Shown piece after piece: positions 12,090 through 24,240 of a stretch of DNA of 64,000 bases. Position 1 is the stretch's first letter; each line of letters opens with the position of its first letter. This DNA comes from Eudromia elegans (taxonomy: Eukaryota; Chordata; Aves; Tinamiformes; Tinamidae): the NCBI GenBank assembly GCA_003342815.1, contig PTEX01000020.1, positions 6,119,088 to 6,183,087 of the forward strand, in the 5' to 3' direction. A program made the position numbers and the translations under genes. Under the pieces are notes generated by a model. That model ran no database searches. It was not told the DNA's origin and worked only from the letters and a program-made list of their open reading frames with translations.

Positions 12090-15000
12090 CTTACCAGTGT
12101 GGAGCAAGAGAAGGCTGTGGTATAAAACCAGTGGCTCAACTCACCATCTACAAACCCAGGATTTATTCTATGAAATGCTCTGGCTCACATGATGACCGCC
12201 CTCTTCTAAGGTTAGGAGCAGGACCTCATGTTGCTTACTGCAAAGGCAGATGGCACTCCAGGAATACAAGTGGGAATTGCCTTAGGTTTTATATTGCTCT
12301 ATCTGTAATCAGAGATTGTGGTACTTCCTTCAATTTCCAGCCTCCACGGCTGCTAAATCTAGTCACAACAAGGAATCCAGTGATTTTGTAAGAAAGTAAG
12401 TTGAATCTAGGAAAATTACTGAAAGGCCAGATTTGTATATAGGAGCCCAGGAGTAAATGTGGGAGAATTACCTTTTTTTCCCTTTTCTTTTCTTTTATTT
12501 TCCTGCTTTCCTCCTAGATTGCATTCAGATTTTCTGAAAAGTCTTTAGCTTGGTATAAGAGGCAGCAGCAGCAGGCAGAGTTTGGATAGTCCATAGTGAG
12601 TTCAACATTGAACAAGTATGTGCATAGGAGGGGATAAATGAAAGATTGGGAAGACATTATGGTGAAAGTCCATCTGGAAAGTATTTTAGAGATTTCGCTT
12701 TGATGTTCTCCCGTTTGCTGCTCTGCCACCACAGCATGCAAAATTCCACACAAGTGCACCACTGGGCCTGTCAGTGGATTGACTCTGCTGCTGATATTTG
12801 CAAACCAGTGTTGTCACATCTAGGAATTAAAAAGAATATCTGATTTTTTTTTTAATTTCCTAGCTAGGGATGTAAAGAAAAGCTTAAAGTTTAATGGACC
12901 TTTAACGTACCCATCCTCTCCTCCCACTTTCTTGATATTAGGTACATTAAATATGAAAGAGAACAACAGGAAAAGAGTATTCTTGCCTTGTATAGAATAA
13001 AATAGATCTCTATTTGTGATAAAACATAAAAAGATCTCTACTGTAAGACACTGTTTCTGCTATATCAAATTAATGAGCGTGTACAAGTTCTTGTCAGCAG
13101 ATGGTTCATGATCTTCTCAGATAACTTAATTTCTTAAACTTAAGTTAGATAAAATATCTTCCCTCATGGGCTGACCACCTGTTGGTGATATCTAACCCAA
13201 AGGTTAGAATCTGATTGCTGCATCCACTTAATTAATCTTTCAACAATGACAAAACTTACAAGTATTTATGTGCTTATTAAATAGCTCTCATTTGTATAGT
13301 ATTATTTACAATATGATTCATTTATTTTCTCCTTGTTATTGTGAGTGGAAGAACACACTTTTCTGTTTATTCTTGATTCTCATCTTGGTTCTGGGAGTTG
13401 ACACATTTCTGTCCATTTACAGTTAAAACAAAATCCTCAAGTTCTTGTGTCCTTGCACTTCACCTTTCAGGTTCCATACTTTCAAGAATGGGTTGTCAGG
13501 ACATGGAGAAGAGAATCAGAGTCAAATAACCAACTTGGGAAAAACAGATCAGCCAGAGAATAGGGAGATAATATGAGGGACAACTACTGTCCTCTGCATC
13601 CAGTAAGGATCCCATACAAATGCTGCAATCACTCCAGTAAATTTTGCAAGATTTGACTGCCCTTGAGGAGAGTGATTACAGAATTCTACATCCCAGGAAA
13701 TGACCAAACTTTCCAGGTCAACACAGCTCCCACAACTCCATGGAAGTTAAGCAGGGGGCAAATCTGAGACACCACCAAGGATACTGTGTATGGGGATACT
13801 CTTCACTCTGCCCTGTCGTCCTTTTCAGGCCCCGGGAAGTAGGAAATGGCCAGGAGGCATTCACCATCTGGCTGTAGCATATTGAAGAGGCAGGCTGGCT
13901 CCATTTCAGACCTGGTCCTTCCCCCACTATCCTTTTTCTTCTGCCCTGCTACAGATCCTGGTTCCTGGCAGTTGTTGTATAAGATACTCTCAGTTCCCTG
14001 TGGAGTTCCTAGGTTCCTCCTAGTCCCTAGATCCGTACGTGCATGGAAAGGTGCAGTGGCACTAGCTCCACAGCACTGAAAGGAGAAAAACTCAAAGAGA
14101 GACTTGGCATCGAGGCTCCTCATTCCTCAGCTTGTCTTGGTGCTCATCAGAGCTGGAGGAACGTTAGTATGAGTTAGTTAGTTAGATCTCAGCTGAGCCT
14201 TTCTTATCTTCTGGCCATTGCCTGTTCTCACTAGTCTTGCATCCAATCCGCCCTTTGCAAAATCCACCATATTGCATAGCTTTCTCCACTTATGACAAGC
14301 AAAGGGAAGGTGTGAGACCAAATGACAGACAGCTCACCAGGTATTCCATACCCTTTCAAGTGACAAGAAATGCACCCCAGCTCCTGAGCAGGCTAGCCAT
14401 GAGCATATGGTGAGCAGAGACCATTTTCTAATCTGATCTTCTGCAGATCAGATCTACAGCTTGGGGGCTCGTCTTACAAAAGAAGATGATCAAGCTTGTT
14501 CCAAATACAAGCTTTAGTCTACTGGAAAACCTAGTATTAACATCCTTGCTGTTATGTATTTATACCATATCCTAATTTGAATTTAGCTACTTGCTGCTCA
14601 ACTTTCTTAGTTGGAGAAAACAGTCTGTTAGAACCTCTTATTTTTCTCCCAATTGCTCTAGAGTTTATATGCAGTGTGCTTAGAGGCATGACATAGTTTA
14701 AACTACTTCAGTTGAGTAAAAGTAGCAATGTGCAACCTGAAACAGCCTATGAATTTAACTGACTGCTTACATAAGCTTTGCAAGCCATCAGATTGTGCTT
14801 CTGGAGCATCCAAATTAGTTTACAGACAGGTACGATATATTTCTAGAAATTATTGTTGTTATTTTGTACTTCAGAATAAGTATCTTCATACCCTCTGTTC
14901 AAGACACCTCCCAATCTTCTCACTGGTTAAACTCCTCCAAAGCACCTTCTGCCCAGTTCTCAGACCAAGGCCTTTGTCCTGCTCTGAGACACGCTTTCTG

Positions 15001-17220
15001 GCTCTTTTCTGAACTCTCACTAGTTTTCCAGCCCCCATTTTAGGTCACTGACTTCTCCGAGCGTTATGCTGCAAGGCTCTAAGTGACAATCACCCTCTAC
15101 ACTCCTGATGTGATCCAAGGACCTCTTCTTACAAGGGCCCTGCAAACTCCTGCTCACACTGACGCCTCACACCCACGTGTTTACAATACAACTGCAGTAT
15201 TTGTTTCAAAATAGTATTTTTCAGAGAAAAACATACAGTTCCACATCACATGCCTGTCTAAATATTACCTGCCTTGTTTCTAGAGGAATACTTTTCCACT
15301 GCTTAAATAAGGCACATTTTGTTTCAGTTGGCTTAGTGTGTCAAGCAATGCCAATCACTCAGTGTCTCTGTTGTTAACAACCACCACCTGCATCTCTGTT
15401 TAAGGGTTGTGTAAGGATTCCATCTGCAGGGATTTTCCACTAACCTCCAGTCATTAGTGATGGTTCATCTATCACCTGCCAGAAACATCCTATTCAGAGA
15501 ATATTCCCCAAAAACTATTTGCACAATTTAATCCTGACATTCATCTGTAAACCAAAACTTTTAAAGGCATTTAAAAATCAGCAAATTTGCAATATTCAGT
15601 TTAGCAGAAATAATTGGTTTTAGTGGTCTCCTTACCTTACACATTTTTATGAAATCTTAACTATGCTATAATACTCCTACTTTTGTCAATATTTGAGAAG
15701 AAATACTGACATCATCCTCAGAATGTTTGCAGTGACACAAATATCAGACATATTTAAAATGAAGAAGAAAGACTATTGCTATTTACTGGTTATTTTACTG
15801 CTATTTATTGCTATTTACTTAATGTGATCAGTGTAAATTTTTCATGCTGCTTTGTAGATAAAATGGACACTGTGTAAACATAGAAATGCAGACCTGGCAT
15901 AATCTCATTTCTTTTGAAGGCTTTAGTGTGTAGGACGATATAAGAACTGCATTAGATATAGTGTACAGCGATATAGATATGTGTCTAAGTGATACAGATA
16001 CAAGACTAAGAGAATAAAGGTGCAAGAGTTACAGATATTGCAGATTCCACCTTTGCATTCATTCTGTGAAAGAGACTATCTGGAAAACATCAGGTGCATG
16101 AAGCATCAGAAATCAGAGACAAAACAGAATTTCCCAGATGCTAAATTAAGAAAATAAGCTTCACTATGAATAAAAATTAGGTATAGCCTTTCAGCTTACA
16201 TACAACAAGCTAGAGTTGTATTAGTTTTAATAGAAGTGTTATAATATCATATAATCACATGCCTTAGAGGCAATATGCGGGACTCTTGCTTCTGCAGACA
16301 TTCCTACACACAAATACGCTGACACAGTCTACAATTTAATCTCTGAAATTCAGCTAAATTAGGAAAGCTTTATTTCTGAAGAACTGGCTACCTGCCAATG
16401 ATTCGTGCAGTCAATAAAGTCAATAAAACATTGTACTACTGGATTTTGTATTTTTATTGGAAATCAGTTCCTTCACTTTGCATTGTTATCTATATTTTGT
16501 ATGGTGTTTTTTGAAATGTTAAAAATCTACTGATGTGATTCTATTGCTTTTCTCTAGGACAAATTTCCTGAACTCTTCTGGAGGCAAGTTTTCACTATTG
16601 GATATTTTGCTATCTTTTTAAGGGGATCCATGAGTCTATAGTTCATCAAAGTAGTGCTAGTATCCACAGTTTGACTGAAGAAGGATTAGAAATGGACCAT
16701 GAAAATTATAAAAGGATTTACAAGTAAACAGGCAGTTTCCAGGGGAACAGTCTTTTTAGCTTAGCAAACAGTGAAAAAGTGACTCAACATCTCTATGTAC
16801 TTTCATAAATATTAAAAATTGGCTAAAAATGGCTCTCCCATAAAGAAAAAAGAAGAGGCAATTTGAACTTCAAGTGCACAACAGATTTTCTGAGAATTTT
16901 ACAGGCAAAAAGTATAGAAGAATCTCTCTCCACCATTGCAACTTTTAATTCCAAAATGGCTTGTTTATTCTAAAAGACACACATTAATGCAAAGCACATT
17001 TTACAGGGGCAAAGTCCAGCAACTTCACTGCATGGTAGATTGGAACAGATTACCACAGCGGTTGTTTGTGGCCTTATTACTGATAGATTTATGAGCTATT
17101 TTTTAAGAGCAGTCGGCAAGCCAGTGCTTAATCCCACTGGAGGGACCTGCCTAACTGCTCCCTTCACAGGACTCTTCTGGGGCAGAGGCAGCCCCAGAGA
17201 GACCCTCAAGTGTCCTCCAT
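12090..17220. other. Intergenic, no gene recognised
   Basis: Mostly AT-rich sequence. A minus-strand open frame at 14123-13803 (106 codons) has somewhat protein-like text (QPDGECLLAISYFPGPEKDD near its end), but I recognise no family and see no supporting exon chain. No structured RNA or complete mobile element was recognised. Confidence 0.45.
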
Positions 17221-17229
17221 GAGCACGAA

Positions 17230-18060
17230 TGATACCACAGCCTCCGCTGCCCTCAGAAGCCGCCTCGGAAAGAGCCCCACGGGTCTCGCGGGGACCAAAC
17301 CGCAGCGCTGTCTCCTCCAGCTGTGACCATAGCACTGTCCCACCAAGCACAAGTGCTGGCCCAATCGCCCCTGCTTCAGAGAGCTCTTCTGCACAGAGCC
17401 ACCCAAGGATCTCACCATCAGACCACAGCAGATGCTAAGGGTCTAAAACGGGCATGCTCCGTGTTGCACCAGCCCGTATCTCCGGAGCTGCTTGGAGACG
17501 CGTGCCCACTTGTGCCTCTGCCCTCCTGCTAGGGCGGCAGCCTCTCCCCCCCGCACACCCGCTCCCTCCGCGTCCAGCCTCTCACCTCCTGCGCAGCGCC
17601 TCACAGGAGCCGCGAGTGCCTCGCTTCCCACCGCCGCTGCCGTGGGCTGGCTCTGAGTGCGCCCGCAGCCGGAGGGGCCGCCAGGCGATGCAGGGCGCCG
17701 CGGGGACGCTCCGCCCCTTCCCCACATCCCCAGCCCCAGGGGACATGGAGCTGCCAACACGAAGGTGACCTCAGCGAGCAGGAGCAGAGGGGCCACAGGA
17801 GCGGGCAGTGCTCACCCACCTGCCTGCTGTAGGAGCAGGAGGTGTCGCTCTGGTCGTATATCCCAAGCCCTAGGGAGCCCCAGCAGATCCACCTGCTCAG
17901 CGCTTCCCACGGGCTCGTGCTCCCCTCGCAGCTGAGGGAGCAGAGCTGCTCTCTGTGGGGACGCGTGGGCACTGCCCTGGGGCCGTGCCAGCACAGCCAC
18001 CACAGCCAGCTCAGCACCACGCTGTGGGCCACCACTGCCTTCTCGTGGCCTCCACAGGGG
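17230..18060. promoter_or_regulatory. CpG-rich block, candidate promoter island
   Basis: This segment is GC-rich and dense in CpG, most strongly at 17480-17720 (CCGGAG, GGCGCCGCGGGG, CGCCCGCAGCCGG). It stands out from its AT-rich surroundings. No exon of a known gene adjoins it. It could be the promoter of an upstream non-coding exon of the minus-strand kinase gene about 7 kb away, or of an unrecognised transcript on either strand. GC-rich open frames across it are expected by chance. Confidence 0.5.
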
Positions 18061-18069
18061 CGGTGGGTA

Positions 18070-19770
18070 TTAGAGACTGGGCATGAACCGTTACTGGTCC
18101 AAGGTCACTTTGTGGGACCTGGTAAGTCAGACTCCTCGCACTATCCAGCCCTACAGAGCACCATCGGAGAGGTGAAATTATTAGTGGCTTTTACGAAGTT
18201 TGCCTCTTCCTCATCCTGCCAGCCAGCCTGTGCTACTGGGTCTATCTCCTCTATCTCCCACCTGAGCATGGAGAGAAAACCCTCCCCTGAGGCTTTCCAA
18301 CACCATGCAGGTGCCAGATCTTGCCTCCAAAGCAGGAACTTGTGTTTGGAGGAAAAGGACTGGTTTGTGCAACAAGAGCAGTGGCACATGCAGCCGTGAT
18401 ACAGGAATGCAGGGGCTAAGCATGGCACCAGCCAAGGCTTCAGCCCCCCTGGTGAGCATCTGTGCACCCTTTGTGGTCAACGTACAGTGAGGAAGACTGA
18501 GGTGAAAGATACAGTCTAACATGAGAGATCGGTGTGGTCCTTGTCATCACCAGGGCTTTGTGTTGCCAGCACAGGTCTAAGCCTTATTGTCTGCACAATT
18601 TTTGCTTGATAGTTTTTTTCATAGTCATATTTCCCATGCTTTCCATTACTGCTCTATGTGGAGTTAGGAGGTGATGAGCAGCTTGGTTCAGAGCAGAAAC
18701 CCACTTTTCAGCCATGACAGCAGCTCACCAAGGGCTGGCTTCCTCTGGCAGCAAGATCCTTGGCTGAGGGCTTTCCCTCCACCTGCAACTCATCTGATAC
18801 TTGCACATTTGGAGGGTTTTTCATGCATTCTCACAGCCCAGAGAAAATTTCACATACTATCTATCATGTCTGTGTGAGACTCTCTGTTCTCTGTGCCTGG
18901 GGATGAGGCAAAGAGCAGCTGCTGGAGGTCCTAGAGCCTCTCATTCAACTGCTGCAAGCAGCGTTTGTGCAGTGTAGGACTCCTGTGATTTAACCCCTAC
19001 ACCTACATCACCCATTCTGCACATATTTTATCCTGCAGGCTACCAAGATTTTGGGCAAAATCAACACAGGCAGAGCTAAGAATATGAAATAATCGAGACC
19101 TCTTTGTCTTTCAGATATGGACTTGAGGATACTCTGTTTCCAGCCTTGGAGAACAGTTTGCCTCCAGACCCATGAGAGCAGACCCACAAAGAGCCCTGTA
19201 AAAACGCTGTTCATCAAAGTGTGTTGTGGATCTCTCACTAAATTTCTTTACAGGGACCTAGAACAACAGATAGTGTGCTAGCATGGAGTGTTCTGATCCA
19301 GATATTTGGGCTGTGCATCTGCACATCCTGCAGGCAAACTCTGCAGTCAACCTTTGGAGGTGAATGGAAGAGGAACAGTGGGAGATGGGAGGAATGGGGG
19401 TGGTTATTAATGTCACTTCTGTTCAGAATGCCTACTATTTTCCTCTGCAGAAATGCCTTTAAGTTGTGTATTTATCCTTTCTGACACAGGCAGGCACTGC
19501 AGGTGGTCTTTGATATTTGACAGCAAACACTTTGCACAAATACCTCCTTCTTTAAGTCTGAAATGTTGGATAGTGTGATAGTTATCCTGCCCTTGCAGGC
19601 CTTTTTCATGTAGGAAAAATCAGCATGTGAACATGAATGTTCTCAAGAGCTGGATGTGGCAGCCATTGTCACAGTCATTGCAGCGACAGAGGCTGCATAA
19701 AGAAGAGCTGGGGCAAACCAACTTCAGTGAATGATATAGTTAATCAGGAACTTCCTCATACCTTTACAGT
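18070..19770. other. Intergenic, no gene recognised
   Basis: Mixed-composition sequence between the CpG-rich block and the CCTCT microsatellite. The open frames are short and overlap on both strands without any recognisable domain. Confidence 0.45.
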
Positions 19771-20000
19771 CCTTCCTCTCCTCTCCTCTCCTCTCCTCTC
19801 CTCTCCTCTCCTCTCCTCTCCTCTCCTCTCCNNNNNNNNNNNNNNNNNNNNNNNNNNNNNNNNNNNNNNNNNNNNNNNNNNNNNNNNNNNNNNNNNNNNN
19901 NNNNNNNNNNNNNNNNNNNNNNNNNNNNNNNNNNNNNNNNNNNNNNNNNNNNNNNNNNNNNNNNNNNNNNNNNNNNNNNNNNNNNNNNNNNNNNNNNNNN
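19771..20000. repeat. (CCTCT)n pentanucleotide microsatellite running into an assembly gap
   Basis: Twelve or so perfect CCTCT units run from about 19771 to 19831 and end in 169 N bases (19832-20000). The repeat does not resume after the gap, so only its left edge is assembled. The complementary strand is pure purine (AGAGG). Length is undetermined. Confidence 0.95.
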
Positions 20001-22280
20001 ATGAACACAGAACACAGCCCATTTTCCTCCTACCAGAATAGCAACTGTACTTCAAGTGACAGTATGCAACTCCAAAGGCTCAAGGTTGAATCCCTATTAA
20101 TGATGCACAGTGGGAAAACCATTTCATATCCTAGTATTTGTCTTACTGTGTTCTTTAAACACTTCTGAGTGAATCATCTGTATATAAATAGTGGTAAAAG
20201 GAGCAATAATTTTGTAGTATCAAGTGCTCAAAAGTCAGATAATGCCGAGCTTATAGATGCCTGGGCTGCTTTTAACACTACCCCTTCAAACAGCAATCCA
20301 CAATTCTTTAGTGAGCACTGGAACAGCCACTGGAGAGACTGAGTACACCAACACACTATTAGGAGGTTGCACTGTTTCTCAAGTGTTGGCAGTAGTGTGA
20401 GCTCCTCCTCTACAGTATATCCGGTTGATGACTCTGGTGAGTCCCATAGCAGTTGAGTTGGGTAGGAAGCCTACATTCCCATTTTGGAATTACCCAGTCC
20501 ATGCAGCTCCTCGGTTTCCATTCTATACCAACAAAGACACCAAAAGCTTCCAGGATGTTGGAAGACTGAACACTTGCTTCAACCCAAGAGAGCCCATCTT
20601 GGCATCACACTGGGATTGAGACTTGCCAGAATGGCCTTCACATGTGAGAGAAGGCTGCTGAAATATGAATATCAGGATTCATTTACTTAACCTAGATGGA
20701 TTCCTCCAGATTTAGAATAGCTCTATTCTTTTAAATTTGCAGTTTAAGACAATACTCAGGCTATCTACACATATGGAGATTGACCATAAGCATCCCCACA
20801 GAACACCACTGATGACAGCTCTGCAGAGCAGCTATGTTCCTTCCATCTCCAGCATCCAGCTTTAGTTACTCCTGTCCAGACCCAACCTAGTGCCTGGTGA
20901 GGGGATAGCTCTTTGCCCTTCCTCATTGCCTTCCTGCATTTTTTTCTATTAATAAAGCAGTGAGCTGCCAATGCTTCCCTCCAGCCCCAGCAAGGCAAAC
21001 TGCAGGGTGTTCCCAGGCGGGGCTGCCTTCTGGATGCAGAGCTGGGGCCCTGCGTTCTCCTCACACAGGCGGGGTGCTCGAGGAGCCCACCAGCTGCACA
21101 GACCACTTGTGCTCTGAGGTCATCCAGCGCTACCCCATCGCTGAGGAATCTGCTGGCCGCCTTCCTGAAGCACGTGCGACATCCCACCCCTCTCACCATG
21201 CCAAACAACATGCTCACACCCAGCGCAGGCTTCATACTCCGGGGATGCTCCCAGTCATGTTCTTCAGATTCATCAGGATCCCTCATGCCCAAGACCTCCC
21301 AGTCAATACTCAGGGATCACCACGTGCGCTTCAAATCACCCAGCCCAGACCCATTCCAGGCTCCCCTCCCTGTGTTACCTCCTTTCACCACTGCAAGAAG
21401 GACCATCCCCAGTGCAACTCAAACTGCTTTCACACACAGGTCCCAGGGTCTCAGTGCATGGTCTGGGGCAGGGCACATCCAGCCCTGTGGCAGGCATGGG
21501 ACTGGGATGCAGCACAGATGGAATTTTAACCTTCTCCCTTGTAATCTCTCCAGCCTTTCCCTCCAGGCCTCAAACAATACACAGTGTTCGGTATCCAGGG
21601 TGCACATCAGTGTTGTCTGTCCCTGAGCTCAATGGCTTATTTGTAGCCATAGATACAGCTGGAGGTTGGCTGGGTGGCAGCTCAGCTGGCAGCATCCACC
21701 ACAGTCTGGTGAGACTGCTGGGGCCTCTGGAAAACCTGGAGACAGATTCTGGGAAGGGGAAGATTATGGTGGGGCTTTGAGGGGGGCAGGCTAGACATGC
21801 ATTGAAAAAGGGGTTTTGGAGTTGATGGTGCAAGCCAAGGGAAGAGGGGTCATGGTGAGATGGGGCTGAGTGAGGGGCTGAGAGGTTTGGGCTGTGGGGC
21901 AGAGTCAACATCCTTTGCTGGGAAAGTCTCATTCCATCAGGTGTAGTGAGAGCCAGCTGCTTCCTGAGAGTTGGAGAGCCAGGAGCTGAGGATTACTTCC
22001 CAGCTAAGGTAAAACAATGCCCCTTACTTATCTTTCTAAAAGCCTCCTGTATGCCATGTGCTGGAAGGCAAAGGATGCTGCCTCTCCCTAGTAGGCCAGA
22101 TTAGTGCTTTGCTACTCGATGCTGCAACTTCTCCTGCAGACGGCAGCAGACTATAACCCTGCAGAAGGTCACCCACGGACACTCTGTTCAGAGACCGTTG
22201 CTGCTGAGACACTGCCCTCCTGTGTTAGTGACCGAGGTAACACTGAGTATCGCATGGGCTTAGCTGTCTCCTGAGGACCT
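20001..22280. other. Intergenic with a GC-rich open frame of uncertain status
   Basis: A plus-strand frame spans 20960-21529 (189 codons) in a locally GC-rich stretch with several CpGs. The segment around 21060-21190 has exon-like composition and follows a CACACAG acceptor-like site. Reading seems to favour one frame before about 21140 and another after it, as a decayed exon might. I recognise no family. The opposite strand is also open at 21292-20765 (175 codons), so composition alone may explain both. Confidence 0.35.
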
Positions 22281-22286
22281 CCAGGA

Positions 22287-22858
22287 GAATCACAGAATCA
22301 TAGAATGGTTTAGGGTTGGAAGGGACCTCTAGAGATCATCTAGTCCAACCTCCTGCTCCAGCAGGGACACCCAGAGCACGTGGCACAGGGTGGCATCCAG
22401 GCGGGTTTGAAGATCTCCAGAGAAGGAGATTGCACAACCTCTCTGGGCAGCCTGTGCCAGGGCTCTGTCACTCTCACTGTTAAGAATTTCTTCCTCACAT
22501 GGAAACGGAACTTCCTGTGTTTCAGCTTGCACTAATTACCCCTTGTCCTGTCACTGACCACCAAGAAGAGTTTGGTCTCATCTTCTTTACATTCTCCCCT
22601 CAGGTGTTTGTACATACAGATCAAATCCCCGATCAATCTTCTCCAGGCTAAACAGACCCAGCTTGCTTTTAGTCTTTCCTCATACAGTAGATGCTCCAGT
22701 CCCTTAATCATCTTTGTCCCTCATTGCTGGACCCTCTCCAGCAGCTGCACATCCCTCTTGTACTGGGGAGCCCAGAACTGCACCCAGTACTCCAGGTATG
22801 GCCTCACCAGAGCTGAGGAGAAGGACAGGATCCCCTCCCTCAACCTGCTGGTAATGTT
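22287..22858 (-). mobile_element. CR1 LINE, 5'-truncated 3' fragment
   Basis: A well-preserved CR1 3' region in minus orientation. The plus strand starts GAATCACAGAATCATAGAATGG and continues with 'ggttggaagggacctctaga', 'ccaacctcctgctccagcag' and the later 'tactggggagcccagaactg'. It ends at an arbitrary 5' truncation point. It is better conserved than the copies at 7220 and 11475, so it is probably younger. Confidence 0.93.
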
Positions 22859-22859
22859 C

Positions 22860-23940
22860 CACTCCAAGAGCTATGATAAATAGATATCATAAAACCTTGA
22901 ATGGAATAAGATGTTAAGATGTATAGAGAATTATTGCTCACTGTGTGTTCAAAATATAAGGTAAAAGAACTAAGGGCAGGTGCAAAACAAACTCAAAAAG
23001 GTTTTTCATGTGACATGTCCTTCAGCCATGGAACACCTTGCCTCAGGATAGTGTGGGTAATAAATATTTATGTGGGTTCATAAAATAACCAGATTATGAC
23101 TCTGCAGAGGAAAAGCACAAATAAATACAAGATTCAACATCTGTCTCAGATTGCCGGAAGCCACGAGAATATTTGCAGGATTTGCTGCATCCTTCTCTGC
23201 TTCTACATCTTATACAAGGAATATACCATGAGATCACACAAAGAGCCAGCACACAGTCTTTTAGTTCAATCTGGTTCAGTCCAATCCGACAGTCTTTTAA
23301 TCCTATCTGGTTCAGATGTTCTTATTCATTCCACTAATGAAATGCTCTGATAACATGGGCATGCTGCAATATCTCCTAGGTAAAAACAGCAAGTCAACAA
23401 ACTCCATGACTCTACTCTGCAACCACTTGTCTCAAAACTACTACCCCATAGCTAGTATTTAAATATATGAGTGAGTCTCTGTCCTGAGCTAGCTTGTCAC
23501 CTCTCTTGTCTCTCTCTGTCTGCACGACAACTTTCAGACTAGTCTGGGAGGTTAAATGGGCAGAACAGGGACTCTTCAGGGTAGAGTGTTACCAGAGACA
23601 GAGTGGAGTTCCTCTCTAAGCATCAGGATTCTGAATTGTCTATCCCATTTCTGTAAGGACCACCTGAAATGTCTTTCATTTGTCTGTGGGACATTATTAG
23701 AGGAATCGGCAGCGTTTTGGAAAATAATTCTTTAATTACCAAGGGAAGCTCAGGAATTTTTTCAAACTGATGGAAGAAAAGGGATACTTACTTCTCTGGC
23801 AAAGGTAGCCTGGCCCACTTCCATGGCTCAGGAGAAAATCATTTCCTAAACACTGTCACCACAGTGAACGGGCACCCTCTGTACAGTTCTAAATGCCTTT
23901 CGCAGAGATGCCCAATGCTTTTTTGGCTGCTGCAGCATGA
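22860..23940. other. Intergenic, no gene recognised
   Basis: AT-rich sequence without recognisable genes or repeats apart from simple tracts. Confidence 0.45.
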
Positions 23941-23949
23941 GCCAAGTCA

Positions 23950-24240
23950 GAGGGTGGCTCCCACAAAAATAAGTGATTGGGCAGAGAAATGGCAGATGAG
24001 CTTCAATACAGATAAACGTAATGTAATATCCACCTAGGAAAAAAAAAAACAACAAAACAAAACAAACAAAACAAAAGTGCCTATATGATATTGAACTTAG
24101 ATTTTCAGTTGCAAATCAGGGAGAAGATGTAAGAGTGTCATTGACATTGTTGAAACAAACAGTCGGGTGCCCAGCTGTGCTCCATCCTTGGTACACCTCA
24201 GATGTAATTTGAAACTTCCAGAAAGGCGATTTCTTTGGCT
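23950..24240 (+). mobile_element. Old CR1 LINE remnant, plus orientation
   Basis: The sequence reads like a decayed CR1 reverse-transcriptase tail: 'gcagagaaatggcagatgagcttcaatacagataaa' corresponds to the family's KWQM-F-N-DK block, and 'gtaagagtgtcattgacattg' to the later 'gagtcattgtggac' block. The frames are broken. An A-rich insert (CAAAACAAAACAAACAAAAC, near 24050) interrupts it. This is the only plus-strand CR1 piece I identified. Confidence 0.6.

Noticed and set aside
11690..12391. Plus-strand 233-codon frame
   Set aside because: It runs mostly through a CR1 copy in antisense and has no recognisable product.
17443..18035. Overlapping GC-rich frames on both strands of the 17.5-kb CpG block
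   Set aside because: High GC lowers stop frequency in all frames; text is Arg/Ala/Pro-rich without a domain.
19637..20055. Open frames across the second N gap
   Set aside because: Same reason: repeat-derived LLSSP or RGEER text plus unknown residues.
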